A DNA stretch of 64,000 nt from Bdellovibrionales bacterium (GCA_016713585.1 JADJOV010000010.1:1-64000); one strand, 5' to 3'; shown: positions 46,466 to 56,286, numbered from the stretch's first letter. Notes: generated by a model from the letters alone, not told the origin. Numbers and translations: made by a program.

Positions 46466-46834
46466 CTATTTCAAATGCTTGCTAACGATCTTTGTCATCT
46501 CAAACATATTGACTGTTGCTTTACCGAAAATTGCTTTCAGCTTGTCATCAGCATTGATGTTCCTTCTGTTCTTAGCATCTTGAAGATTGAACTTCTTAAT
46601 GTAAGCCCACAATTTTTTGACAACTTCAGTTCTTGGCAATGGTGTTGCGCCAACGACTGCTGCCAAAGTTGTACTTGGAGTCAACGCTTTCATGAAAGCT
46701 GGATTTGGCTTTCTTTTCGCAGCGGCTTTCTTAGGAGCAGCGGCTTTCTTAGGAGCTGCAACTTTTTTAGTTGCTGCTTTTGGAGCTGCTTTTTTTGCAG
46801 CGACTTTCTTAGTGGCTTTTTTTGCTTTTGCCAT
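46466..46834 (-). CDS. SWIB/MDM2-domain protein with a histone-H1-like Lys/Ala-rich tail
   Basis: 122 residues. Residues 1-45 are almost only Lys, Ala, Pro and Thr (MAKAKKATKKVAAKKAAPKA), as in bacterial H1-like tails; residues 50-122 are a SWIB domain (AVVGATPLPRTEVVKKLWAY, DAKNRRNINADDKLKAIFGK, VNMFEMTKIVSKHLK). Such fusions occur in Chlamydiae and Bdellovibrionota. A nucleoid or chromatin-like role is inferred. GGAGG lies just upstream. Confidence 0.85.
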   Translation of the reverse strand: MAKAKKATKKVAAKKAAPKAATKKVAAPKKAAAPKKAAAKRKPNPAFMKALTPSTTLAAVVGATPLPRTEVVKKLWAYIKKFNLQDAKNRRNINADDKLKAIFGKATVNMFEMTKIVSKHLK

Positions 46835-46997
46835 TTTTCTTATTCCTCCGTTTGTTTAGGTCCTCTATGAGACTCAGTGTAACCAAGTCTCGCCGTTTGT
46901 CCAAAAAAAAATGCGCTGAAGTAACTTTTTTTTTATTTTGCCTCTGAAAAGCTTTTCTCGACTCTCGTTTCCCCTCGAAGAAACCGAGAAGTTGGCT

Positions 46998-47426
46998 ATG
47001 AACTTACAAAGTTTTCAGCAGATTCTCGCCGAAAAGCTTGCTGGGACTGAGGTCCCCAAAGGCCGCATTTCTCACCCAGTTTCTGATACATCAAAACATA
47101 TGAAACCAGCCATAGGTGCAGATCACATGGCATTTCTGTTGGGACAAATTCAACCCCTGAAGCCATCGAGTTTTCAACTTAAAAGGTATCCGCGGCCCCC
47201 CAGACAACCCCATTCCCTCAATGAAAGTCAGAGTCATGCACTCTGTTACTTTAACGCAAATGGCGCAATGCTGCCCCCAGACCTGACTGCACCGGAACTC
47301 AAGGCGGCTTACCGAGCTCTTGCTCGCCGCTTTCACCCTGACAAAAAAGGAGGCTCTCAGGCCTCCTTTATAGAACTCAAATTGTCATATGATAGGCTGA
47401 AAAGCCTCTTTACTGGATGTTTCTGA
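46998..47426 (+). CDS. J-domain protein
   Basis: 142 residues from the ATG 46998 ([20 protein letters not shown]). The J-domain is at the C-terminus: [20 protein letters not shown] with the HPD tripeptide, then [20 protein letters not shown]. The N-terminal half is Pro/Ser-rich with no clear domain, so it is neither DnaJ nor CbpA. It is likely a specialised DnaK co-chaperone. Its 3' end overlaps the ettA end on the opposite strand. Confidence 0.75.
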   Translation: MNLQSFQQILAEKLAGTEVPKGRISHPVSDTSKHMKPAIGADHMAFLLGQIQPLKPSSFQLKRYPRPPRQPHSLNESQSHALCYFNANGAMLPPDLTAPELKAAYRALARRFHPDKKGGSQASFIELKLSYDRLKSLFTGCF

Positions 47427-49080
47427 ATCGCACCCGCTTAGGGGTCGCCAAATCGCCAAGACGTTTTTTACGATCTTCCTCATACTCAGAATAACTTCCA
47501 GGATAGAAGCTCACCTGAGAATCCCCCTCAAAGGCCAGTGTGTGGGTGCAAACACGGTCCAAAAACCAGCGATCATGGGAAATAATCACTGCGGAACCGC
47601 CAAACTGTAACAAAGCTTCCTCAAGGGCCCGCATTGTATTGACATCAAGATCATTCGTTGGCTCATCCAGAAGAAGCAGATTCGCGCCTTGCTTAAGAAT
47701 CTTGGCGAGATTGACCCGATTCCTCTCCCCGCCCGAGAGAGTCCCCACTTTTTCTGCTGATCGCTTCCAGAAAAGTTAAACCAAGACACATACTGCCTAG
47801 AGGGGACCTCTCGACCTCCCAAATGAATAACCTCTTGCCCCTCGGAGAGTTCTTCAAAAACCGTCTTTTCTGGGTTCAGGGACTCCCGCGTTTGATCAAC
47901 GTAGGCAATTTTAACCGACTCCCCAACCTTAAAGGATCCAGAGTCTGGCTTATCTTGCCCAGTGATCATTCGAAATAGTGTTGTTTTCCCAACCCCATTT
48001 GGTCCTATCACCCCAACAATAGCCCCTCGAGGAATCGAAAAGCTCACCTGATCCAAAAGTAGCTTATGGCCAAAGGCCTTTCGCACATTCTGAGCTTCAA
48101 CCACGAGCTCACCAAGGCGAGGCCCTGGCGGGATATAAATAGACAGCTCTTGCATACGATCTGCCGAAGGCTCCTTCAATAAAGTTTCGTAGGCCGAGAT
48201 CCTGGCCTTCGACTTCGCCTGCCGAGCTTTTGCCCCACCGCGAATCCACTCAAGCTCTCGCTCAAGGGTTTTTGAACGTTTCGACTGCTCTTTTTGTTCG
48301 ATGGCCAACCTGCGATCTTTTTGCTCTAACCATGAAGAATAATTCCCCTTCCAAGGAATCCCCTCCCCTCGATCAAGCTCCAGAATCCAGCCTGCTACAT
48401 TATCCAAAAATATCGATCATGGGTCACGGCGATCACAGTCCCAGGAAACCTGGCCAAATATTGCTCAAGCCATCCAACGCTTTCTGCATCCAGGTGATTG
48501 GTTGGCTCATCCAAAAGCAAAATATCTGGCTGACTCATCAAAAGTCGACAGAGGGCCACTCGACGTTTTTCACCGCCAGATAGGTTCTCAACCTTGAAGT
48601 CTCCATCTGGACAACGAAGAGCATCCATGGCCATTTCAATTTTTTGATCCACTTCCCAACCATTGAGGGCTTCGATTTTCTCCTGAAGAGCTCCTGCTTT
48701 TCAATCATTTCATTCATCTTGTCTGGATCCAAATCAGGATCGTTGAACTTCTCGGAGATCTCGTTGAATTCTTTCATAATTCTCGGAAGTTCACCCATGC
48801 CCGAAAAGATATTTTCTTTAACCGTCAATTGGGGATCAAGCTTAGGCTCCTGCTCGAGATAGCCCACCTTGAGAGCGCGCGCCGGAAACGCTTCGCCAAT
48901 AAAATCATGGTCAACTCCAGCCATAATTTTAAGCAGTGTCGACTTCCCCGAACCATTCAAGCCGAGGACTCCAATCTTAGCCCCATAAAAATAAGACAAA
49001 TATATGTTTTTTAAAACGTAGCGATTGGGTGGATAAACTTTCGAAACACCCTTCATTGTATAGATAATATCTTGAGACAT
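47410..49080 (-). CDS. ettA: ABC-F translation factor, EttA-like (frameshifted)
   Basis: A ribosome-associated ATPase that gates the first elongation step according to ATP supply. Pieces in order: 48538-49080 ([53 protein letters not shown]), 48395-48652 ([40 protein letters not shown]), 47586-48407 ([40 protein letters not shown]) and 47410-47748 ([40 protein letters not shown] and a C-terminus [11 protein letters not shown]). Adding one base to T- or A-runs near 48412 and 47757 and one indel near 48690 joins them into about 556 residues. The breaks in a housekeeping gene point to sequence errors. Confidence 0.92.
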
Positions 49081-49182
49081 AGCAATGCTCCTTCGAATTT
49101 GTTCTCGTTCAATTCAGCTATCTACCTATGCTAGTTTTTGGTTGTCAAAGCGGAACTTTCCCCTTTATGATTTTCCTTCACT

Positions 49183-49410
49183 ATGAAAGATAAGAAAAAA
49201 TCCCCAGCCAAGCTCAAGTCATGGAGCCGAATTAAGAACGATCTCGAGAGCCCTCACGACATGGGAGGGAAATTCACATATTGGCCGGACAGGACAGAAC
49301 CCGAGCGAGAAAAGCCAAACCCGCTCTGGGAATCTGAACCAAGAGCAACTTCAAAAAATAAAGAAGCTCCTGAATTCAATCACCCAGCAGCTCGATGCTC
49401 TTTCCAATAA
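49183..49410 (+). CDS. Small basic hypothetical protein
   Basis: 75 residues (MKDKKKSPAKLKSWSRIKND ... GGKFTYWPDRTEPEREK), rich in charged residues, without membrane segments or a recognised domain. No clear ribosome-binding site is seen, so it may not be real. It starts about 100 bases from ettA in divergent orientation. Confidence 0.35.
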   Translation: MKDKKKSPAKLKSWSRIKNDLESPHDMGGKFTYWPDRTEPEREKPNPLWESEPRATSKNKEAPEFNHPAARCSFQ

Positions 49411-49420
49411 GGTATAACTT

Positions 49421-49485
49421 GAACTGGCCATTGGACTGCCAATTGGCCAGGAATTTGGACTGCCAATTGTAATCTGAACTGACAA
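49421..49485. repeat. Four degenerate GRACTGNCMA repeats next to the par-type operon
   Basis: GAACTGGCCA (49421), GGACTGCCAA (49433), GGACTGCCAA (49457) and GAACTGACAA (49476) occur within 65 bases; the two middle copies share the longer TTGGACTGCCAATTG. They lie just behind the stop of the ParA operon partner gene. They could be centromere-like binding sites, but the pattern may also be chance in AT-rich DNA. Confidence 0.45.
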
Positions 49486-49486
49486 C

Positions 49487-49977
49487 TCACTTTATTTTTA
49501 ATTTCGCCTTAACAAGGGCCAGACCCATTTGCGCCAGCGGGATAAGTCCGATCTCTTCGAGCTTTTTTTCCACTTTTTCATTTTCTGCAGCCCTTGAGAA
49601 GCCGCGACTTGAGCCCACGGATTACCTAGGGGCAAGGTTCGAAAATCGCCGTCTTTGACCCAATCTTCGGCCACGGCCTCAGCCAACTCAAAAGTCTTAG
49701 GGGCTTTTTCTCGCAATAGATCACTTCCAAAAAACTCAAGACGGAACGGATCCTTATTGGAAGTCGAGTCATCGGTATTTTCGTTGATTGAGGTGGTAGT
49801 TGAAACATACTCAGCAGCTTGTTCTGTGAATATCACCTCGGCGTGCTCGTCCTTATCGGGACGACCCGGTCGACGCTTTGGTCTCTGGCCACTCGCTGCT
49901 TCCTGCTTATGAGCTTTCTCTGAAACATGACCTTTTTTTTCTCTTTTTTTCGAATCAAAATCTTTAATCGATGGCAT
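49487..49977 (-). CDS. Partner protein of the ParA operon, hypothetical (frameshifted end)
   Basis: About 163 residues. The N-terminal half is basic and disordered-looking (DFDSKKREKKGHVSEKAHKQ, RPKRRPGRPDKDEH, an AT-hook-like RPGRP), then DPFRLEFFGSDLLREKAPKT and FELAEAVAEDWVKDGDFRTL. One indel near 49578 gives the likelier C-terminus KVEKKLEEIGLIPLAQMGLA to a TGA at 49487. Its position directly after ParA suggests a DNA-binding or cargo partner; it is not a standard ParB. Confidence 0.55.
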
Positions 49978-50001
49978 TTGGCACCTCTTGCAGAAAAGAA
50001 A

Positions 50002-50940
50002 TTATATGAAATCCAAAATTTCACGAGTGATCAAATCATAATCGTCTTTAACTGGACTGTTTGTTTGGAAAATATTCCTTTCGGTTCCAATGGTATTTTT
50101 AACCTCAGCCGAAGTACGAATGTAGCCTTGCATCATTTGATCGGCGAAGGAATCGATGCAGTCTTGTAAAATCTCATGACTCGACTTTTCTCGTCCATCA
50201 AAGCGAGTGAATAAGATCTTGGTTTTAAATTTGGCCCCAAAATCCTTCTGAATTTCCTCGAGCTCCTGACGGTGTTTCTTCAGCCCTAACCAAGAGAATC
50301 GATCTGGACTCATTGGCAAAACCACCAGATCTGAAGCAATGGCCACCGCCGTATTAATGGTGCTCAGTGCCGGAGCCGTATCTATCAAGATTAAATCGTA
50401 ATTCTCACGAATTTGCGCCAGGGGCCCACTCACGGCCTGGGCCCAGTTCCGATTTGAATTCATCAAAACCTGATCTAAGACTGAATTGTTGAGATTTGAC
50501 GGAATAATATCAATTCCGTTGCCTATTTTCTGTATCGCTTGAAAGGCGGTTACTTTTTTTTCAACAATATCAACCCAAACTGGAAGGTCTTCGCTCTCGA
50601 CTCCCAGGGCAAACGTCAAGTTGGCCTGCTGGTCCAAATCGACAAACAAGACACGCGCCCCGTACATAGCCGCCCTCAACCCCATATTCAAAACCGTCGT
50701 CGTTTTCGCCACTCCTCCCTTGAGCATTTGTACAGAAACGATTTGCTGGGGATATTTGAACTTTCGCCCCTTCAGATATTGCCTAACTGCTGCCGGGGGC
50801 ACCGCTTGTGAGTTCGATTGGTGACTTCCCTGGAGAGTTGCCTGCGTCTCCTTTTTTGTCTGTTGGCCCTTCAACAGCTCTCGTCGAACCTTGGCCGGCG
50901 ATTCCTTAACTACAGCGGCCAGATCATTCAATGATAACAT
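50002..50940 (-). CDS. ParA-family ATPase
   Basis: About 312 residues from the ATG 50940 (MLSLNDLAAVVKESPAKVRR), preceded by a GGGGGG run serving as ribosome-binding site. The N-terminal 90 residues form a helix-turn-helix-like DNA-binding part, followed by the deviant Walker A of ParA (QMLKGGVAKTTTVLNMGLRA), the Walker A' region (VLFVDLDQQANLTFALGV), Walker B (YDLILIDTAPALSTINTA) and a C-terminal helix ending ITREILDFI. Such proteins partition plasmids, chromosomes or cellular cargo. No plasmid replication gene is nearby, so it may be a chromosomal copy or a relic of an element. Confidence 0.88.
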   Translation of the reverse strand: MLSLNDLAAVVKESPAKVRRELLKGQQTKKETQATLQGSHQSNSQAVPPAAVRQYLKGRKFKYPQQIVSVQMLKGGVAKTTTVLNMGLRAAMYGARVLFVDLDQQANLTFALGVESEDLPVWVDIVEKKVTAFQAIQKIGNGIDIIPSNLNNSVLDQVLMNSNRNWAQAVSGPLAQIRENYDLILIDTAPALSTINTAVAIASDLVVLPMSPDRFSWLGLKKHRQELEEIQKDFGAKFKTKILFTRFDGREKSSHEILQDCIDSFADQMMQGYIRTSAEVKNTIGTERNIFQTNSPVKDDYDLITREILDFI

Positions 50941-51096
50941 CACAATTCCCCCCTGAGATGTCCCAAAAATCAAGGACCTCGATATTCTCACCGCGGAAAA
51001 AGCTCAATGTCGAGAGCTATTGTTAAGCGTCGTGATTTAGATTGTGCTGGCGGCGTGACAGAACCCCTGTTCGAAAAGGTCTGATCAAGATTAACC

Positions 51097-53334
51097 TTAA
51101 AGACCGTTTTCGACAAACCCGAGGGTCCAAAGAGATCTCAGTGAAAAGTCATTTGCAAAGTGCGCTTTATAAACAGCTTCAGCTCCTGGCGCATAAGAGC
51201 TTAACAGGGTATAGTAAAAGCCTGACGTATTTTTTGGTGTAAAGTTAAAATCGAAAGTAGCATCAATTTTGTTGAAATAGATCAAATTGTCATTTGCCAA
51301 CAAATTGATGGGCATTTGGGCCACCTGACCCAACGTTGTTGCATCAAATCCGAGTCCATCTTGAAGAGCCTTGACCAAAAACAGCACATTGACATTGGAG
51401 TGACCTACATCATCTGGACCTAAATAATAGGGTGCAAAAGGCCAATAACTAAAAGTGCTTCTTGGACCTGGTTTTTGCACAAAGCTAGAGGCAAAATAAT
51501 TTGCAAAAAGCGTGACCCTGTCTTTATATTTTTGAGCTAGAGAGTTTCTATTATCGTGGGATAAGCACGAAGAATAATAAATAAGAGCTGTTCCAATCAT
51601 TGCTCCAAAATCATAAGCGAGTGGCTTGCCCTTAAGCGGTTCTCCACCTCTAACTGGAATGTCTGAAGGATTGACATAATAACCAAAGTTAGTATTGCTA
51701 GGATCCGTACGCCAGTCTTCTTCGAAGTGAGCGAGTGTTCTTTCAAATTCAGCGATGATTTCACTCGCAATAGTACTGCCGGTTTTAGAATTTGCAAAAA
51801 TCTTCCTGGCGACAATTGAATTCTCTTTCGCTAGTTTTGCAAAGTTCAGCATCGGACCATATAACCCTGCTGCGAAACCAAACCATGCATAGCGAAAATT
51901 ACTGCGTTCGATCCACGCGGGGGCCAGGCGGCCGCGATAATCTCTAATACCGAGTTTGTCATCGCGATGGTTTATGAGCGAATAGGTATGATCCACTAGA
52001 TTTTCGAGCCAATAAAAATCACCGGTGAGTTGAAAGTACGCTAAGTAATAATCTAAGATATATATTTCAGCCCAGGCATAGCGTCCAGATGTCTCATCGC
52101 CAACGTAAGGTGTATTTTTGTATCTGTCGCTGTCTGAACTGATATCAAGATTCTTTACGTATTGTGAATACTCAAGAGAACGGTAAGACTTAAAAGTTGG
52201 GGTTCCTGAATTGAATACAAAATAGTCAAAATACAAATAGTGATTGCCTGAAGTTAAGCCATGCCCTAGGTCTAACGTGACTTGTGGATCATTCGCTCTA
52301 AAACGAATGATCCAATGATGAATGGAGTGAAGATCTCCTTTTAAATTGGTAAAATGCTTTTTTTCTCCCTCCAGTAGGGTTGCTTCTGTTGCGGGGACGA
52401 GTGCACTGTAGTAGGCGGTGCCCGTAACATGGGCGGGGACAACAGTGAGCGTGTAGATTTGACCAGGGGTTAAATTATTAAATTGAAACTTTTGTTTTTT
52501 GGCAATACCAGGTTCGCAATTTGAACATTCGCTGTGGCCAATCCATGGACGGACAGAGTTGAGAGAACTCGATTTAAGAATAAACGTCGGTGACCTCTCG
52601 GAACTTTTAAACTCACCCCAAGAATTACTTGTGGGGATATCATCATCAGCAAAAGACCCAAAATCCTTTTTGCCAATTAGGGTCAGCTGACTCTCTGGGA
52701 TATTGAGTTGCACTTGATCAAATATAAAATGATCAAAGTACAAAAAGTTGTTCCCCGAAGCTAGGTTATTGGTGAGTCGTAGCATGACTTCTGGCGAATC
52801 GGCTTTAAACAGCAATGTCCATTTTTCTAAATGCTGCAAATATCCAGTTTGGTTGAAAATCTTATTTTGCCCTGAGTGAATTTGGCCACCACTCAGTTTG
52901 GCAAAGTAATTTGTGCGCCCAACGATATAACTCGGGACAATCGTAAACCTATAAATTTCACCAGGAGTTAGATTTATAAAGCTGAACTGCTGTGCGTGAA
53001 TGGCACCCAAAGTACAGGATGGGCATTGGCTGTGTCCAATCCACGGACGTATGTTATTCAACCCTGCTGTGTTCGTCGCGAGATCAACTTTCGCCGTAGG
53101 TGTCGCGAGGTGGCTCTTGAATTCGTCTGCTGAAGCAGATGAAAAAGGATATTCGAGGTCGCCAATTTTTAACCCTGGCACATGACTTTGTTTTTGAAGA
53201 GCGGAGCTGCTCATGTCATAATTGTTGGTGGTAGATTTCTCTTGGTTTGGCGAAGAATTTTGACAGGCACTTGCACATAGAAACAAGAAGCTCAGAAAAA
53301 TGTGAATAGCATTAATATTGACCTTATCCGTCAT
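51097..53334 (-). CDS. Large exported lipoprotein-like protein with duplicated N-terminal domain and alpha-helical toroid-like C-terminus
   Basis: 745 residues. The signal sequence (HIFLSFLFLCASAC) ends in a lipobox-like ASAC. Two copies of a domain of about 125 residues follow, at roughly 90-215 and 255-380; each contains RPWIGHSxCxxC, FNNLTPGxIY(T/R)(L/F)T(V/I)VP, and an ending NxLYFDxFxF. The C-terminal 350 residues have repeated helix pairs rich in aromatic residues (GRYAWAEIYILDYYLAYFQL, WLENLVDHTYSLINH, FGYYVNP, TLFANYFASSF), as in alpha/alpha-toroid polysaccharide lyases or glycosidases. A carbohydrate role is inferred from this shape only. Confidence 0.6.
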   Translation of the reverse strand: MTDKVNINAIHIFLSFLFLCASACQNSSPNQEKSTTNNYDMSSSALQKQSHVPGLKIGDLEYPFSSASADEFKSHLATPTAKVDLATNTAGLNNIRPWIGHSQCPSCTLGAIHAQQFSFINLTPGEIYRFTIVPSYIVGRTNYFAKLSGGQIHSGQNKIFNQTGYLQHLEKWTLLFKADSPEVMLRLTNNLASGNNFLYFDHFIFDQVQLNIPESQLTLIGKKDFGSFADDDIPTSNSWGEFKSSERSPTFILKSSSLNSVRPWIGHSECSNCEPGIAKKQKFQFNNLTPGQIYTLTVVPAHVTGTAYYSALVPATEATLLEGEKKHFTNLKGDLHSIHHWIIRFRANDPQVTLDLGHGLTSGNHYLYFDYFVFNSGTPTFKSYRSLEYSQYVKNLDISSDSDRYKNTPYVGDETSGRYAWAEIYILDYYLAYFQLTGDFYWLENLVDHTYSLINHRDDKLGIRDYRGRLAPAWIERSNFRYAWFGFAAGLYGPMLNFAKLAKENSIVARKIFANSKTGSTIASEIIAEFERTLAHFEEDWRTDPSNTNFGYYVNPSDIPVRGGEPLKGKPLAYDFGAMIGTALIYYSSCLSHDNRNSLAQKYKDRVTLFANYFASSFVQKPGPRSTFSYWPFAPYYLGPDDVGHSNVNVLFLVKALQDGLGFDATTLGQVAQMPINLLANDNLIYFNKIDATFDFNFTPKNTSGFYYTLLSSYAPGAEAVYKAHFANDFSLRSLWTLGFVENGL

Positions 53335-53510
53335 TTGATTATCACCTACTGTAAAATCTTCTACACTCGTACGTTACCTGCACCATCACACTACAATCCC
53401 CGTGCCCGAATCTCCCACTGAAAACATTGGGCTTTTTCTAAGATTACATGTATATTTATTGGTAGAGTGGACAAAAATCAGTCGCCTCAAGATGATTCAA
53501 TTGATAATCC

Positions 53511-54695
53511 TTAGCCATTTTCGAGAGTTGAACGAGTGGGGAAATCAGTTCCCGCAACCAAATAAGTTGAAAATTTGTGGAGAGCTTTAGCCCCAGTGGA
53601 TTCGACATTTCCCAAAGAGGCAACATTAGCCTGATCAATGTAACTGCTTTCAATTGTTGAGGCGCCAAGACTCGCCAAATTCAACAAAAGCTGGTGACGC
53701 AAATACTTCACGAGCTTTTGGCCCCGATATTTTGGCAACATTCCAATATGGATCAGTCGACCGCGACAAATTTGACCTTTGCGAAAACAAAATCTCAAAA
53801 AGTTCAAGAAATCACTTCTTCCTTCAAAAATTTGGTTGTAGTCCAGCATTCCAAAGGCAAATCCAATTTCTTTATCACCGTCCATCAAAAATAGAAAACA
53901 TCCACTCTGAAAAAGTGGAAGACTCCACTTCATAAGGTCCCAGTTTTCATCTTCTGAAAGCGGGCAAAAATCAAAATGGTTTATGAAACAGGCATTGACA
54001 AGGTGATTCATTATGGCCAACTCTGCCCGTGGTCGCAGCCGATTCAGTTTGCGGATTCGGAAGCTCTTGGGCTGCTGCCGAAGCTCGCTTTGGAGAACCT
54101 CAATTCTCTCAGAACTCATTCTTGTTTCCAAAGAGAAGTATTGACGATATATTGGAGTGATTTTCGGATTCCTAAAAAGTCTTTCAACACGAGAATTCAA
54201 GGCGGTTGTCATGACACCGATCTTCTGAGGCCTGGCAGGCTCAAAAAGCAAATCCTTGGATTGCGGGACCATTTGGGGGTGACGATCAGGCAAAGAAAAC
54301 CCCAAGTAGTGGTGTCCAGCAAATGGGGCGATAAGTTGGATGCCTTGATAGTGCTTTCGCAAAGCAAGCCAAAAATTCTGAACTTGAGACTCTGTGACGT
54401 CGGCGGCAACAGCTAAACATCCAACCCCGCCCGGGGCCCCCCACTCGCCTCTCGGCAAAAACACTATTCCTGCAATTTTGAGCTTGTTGTCTAACGAAAA
54501 TGTGACCTGTTCTAGGTGAAAATGGTTTTTCGTAACCAAAAACTTTCCAGTCATAAGGCGTCGATAGAAGGAATTAAAATTTGAAAAGTTCTCTTCCTGT
54601 GACAGTGTCTCTCGAAATAATTCCCAGTGCTGCGCCAAAATGCCGAGATCCATCTTCGAATTCTTCGCAAACCTTGAGACCCTAAAGTCCTCCAT
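53511..54695 (-). CDS. GNAT-like acyltransferase next to the alpha-oxoamine synthase
   Basis: 394 residues, soluble. The C-terminal part reads like a GNAT acyl-CoA-binding core (CFLFLMDGDKEIGFAFGMLD, RLIHIGMLPKYRGQKLVKYL, LGASTIESSYIDQANVASLG), with the Q/RxxGxA-like KYRGQK signature. The N-terminal part may be a second, degenerate GNAT domain (KIAGIVFLPRGEWGAPGGVG). It starts 18 bases after the alpha-oxoamine synthase stop, so the two form an operon. A role in acylating an amino-lipid head group or long-chain base is possible. Confidence 0.6.
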   Translation of the reverse strand: MEDFRVSRFAKNSKMDLGILAQHWELFRETLSQEENFSNFNSFYRRLMTGKFLVTKNHFHLEQVTFSLDNKLKIAGIVFLPRGEWGAPGGVGCLAVAADVTESQVQNFWLALRKHYQGIQLIAPFAGHHYLGFSLPDRHPQMVPQSKDLLFEPARPQKIGVMTTALNSRVERLFRNPKITPIYRQYFSLETRMSSERIEVLQSELRQQPKSFRIRKLNRLRPRAELAIMNHLVNACFINHFDFCPLSEDENWDLMKWSLPLFQSGCFLFLMDGDKEIGFAFGMLDYNQIFEGRSDFLNFLRFCFRKGQICRGRLIHIGMLPKYRGQKLVKYLRHQLLLNLASLGASTIESSYIDQANVASLGNVESTGAKALHKFSTYLVAGTDFPTRSTLENG

Positions 54696-54712
54696 AGTTC
54701 TTACCCAAAAGC

Positions 54713-56011
54713 TTAGACAAAGTGATTTCCGTTCCCGAGTGAAGAAAGCTTTTCAACTGCGATTCGTGTTTTTTTGAGATAGTTATTCAGCTCAGCAAAT
54801 GCGGTCAAAAGCGCTGCAATATCGCTATCGGAATGAAGGGCCGTCAAAGAAATTCGTAAATCTCCTTGCCCCTGAGGGACCGCTGGAAATGTGACCGAGT
54901 TGACGTACATTCCTAAGTCAAACATCTTTCGACCCGTCATGAGTGTTGTTAAATCCAATCCGATGCCCACGGGCACAATCGGTGAATCCCCAAGTGGCAC
55001 GTCGAACCCTAATTGACGAAGCTCAACTCGCACATGACTAGAAACGGTCTTAAGACGTTGACGCAGAACTCGTCCCTCTGGAGTCTGACAAAGTTCAACA
55101 GCCTTTCGAGCCCCCTCGACGGCTGAGGGCTGTAGAGTTCCCGAAAAAATATAGGCTTTTGAGGTTGATCGCAGAAATTCAATGACTTCTCTCTCTCCAC
55201 AAATGAAACCGCCGTAGGTTCCAAAGGCCTTCTGAAGGCTCCCAATTAAGAGAAGATTTTCAAAGCTCAAGTTAAATTCTTCCCTGACCCCACCACCATT
55301 TTCGCCATATACACCAACCCCATGGGCGTCATCCACATAGAGAATGACGTTTTCATCCTTTGCCATTTCCGAAAGCTGAACAAGAGGGGGAATATGGCCC
55401 TGCATCGAATAGACTCCATCAACAAAAAGGCAATTTCGTTCCTTTTTTGTAGATTGGATTTTTTGCTGAGTCTCGTTTAGGTCTGCAACATCCACTCGGA
55501 CTATTTCAGCGCCCTTCGCCTTGGCAATCAGGCAGGCTTGGAAAATACTCGTATGGGCAAAGCGATCGACATACAAGACGCTATTCTCAGATGAAAAAAG
55601 TGCTGGAATGACTCCTGCATGAATTTGCGAAATATTGTGCCCAATCATGGTGGCTTGCGATCCAACAAGTGCTGAAATCTCTTGTTCAAGAGCCACGATA
55701 TTGAAATGCGATGAAAAAATTCGAGAACATCCAGCATGGGCCCCTAGCTTTGCTAGGGCCTCTTGGGAAGCCTTAATAACTTCTGGGTGTTGATCATACC
55801 CTAAATAATTCGCAGAGCCGAAGTTGATAACTTCACGGCCATTGATGACAATTTTGCGGCCAGAAACCAATTCAGTCACCGTATGCTTGAGATGAAAATG
55901 TTCCAACAAAAACCCAAGCCGTTTGACCCTCTTAAAGTCGTCTTCCCGCATCCTCGATTGAATCAATTGACTCAAAGGTGGAGGCCTCAAGGTTTGTTTA
56001 AACAAATTCAT
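54713..56011 (-). CDS. Alpha-oxoamine synthase (BioF / serine palmitoyltransferase-like)
   Basis: 432 residues. A PLP enzyme that condenses an amino acid with an acyl-CoA. Landmarks: INFGSANYLGYDQHPEVIKA, HAGCSRIFSSHFNIVALEQE, FVDGVYSMQGHIPPLVQLSE, YVDDAHGVGVYGENGGGV (cofactor Asp/His) and the PLP lysine in LLIGSLQKAFGTYGGFICGE. The N-terminal extension and the HAGCSR...F block fit serine palmitoyltransferase-like or CqsA-like members as well as BioF. Without other biotin genes nearby and with a GNAT partner, a sphingolipid or signalling-ketone role is at least as likely as biotin synthesis. Confidence 0.85.
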   Translation of the reverse strand: MNLFKQTLRPPPLSQLIQSRMREDDFKRVKRLGFLLEHFHLKHTVTELVSGRKIVINGREVINFGSANYLGYDQHPEVIKASQEALAKLGAHAGCSRIFSSHFNIVALEQEISALVGSQATMIGHNISQIHAGVIPALFSSENSVLYVDRFAHTSIFQACLIAKAKGAEIVRVDVADLNETQQKIQSTKKERNCLFVDGVYSMQGHIPPLVQLSEMAKDENVILYVDDAHGVGVYGENGGGVREEFNLSFENLLLIGSLQKAFGTYGGFICGEREVIEFLRSTSKAYIFSGTLQPSAVEGARKAVELCQTPEGRVLRQRLKTVSSHVRVELRQLGFDVPLGDSPIVPVGIGLDLTTLMTGRKMFDLGMYVNSVTFPAVPQGQGDLRISLTALHSDSDIAALLTAFAELNNYLKKTRIAVEKLSSLGNGNHFV

Positions 56012-56286
56012 AACATCAACTCCTCTCGGAAATTCAAGTGTTATATATACTAAATTTTTCTATCGATCGATAAAAAATCACTTCGCCTCCTAGGTATTAG
56101 GAGTCCTGTTCAATATATGGCTTATGCGTATCAAGGGTGCGGATTGGAACACGAGGACTGTCAATATTTGGAACACACCAGGTAGTAATTATAACGTATC
56201 AACGATGGAGGCATGGGAATGCGACGAATATTGCAGAAAACCCCAACACCGAGTACACAGAATTCTTGTCGGTTAGGGAGGTAAAT

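Noticed and set aside
47091..47336. Minus-strand frame opposite the J-domain gene
   Set aside because: It overlaps a recognised J-domain with HPD motif and has no signal or family of its own.
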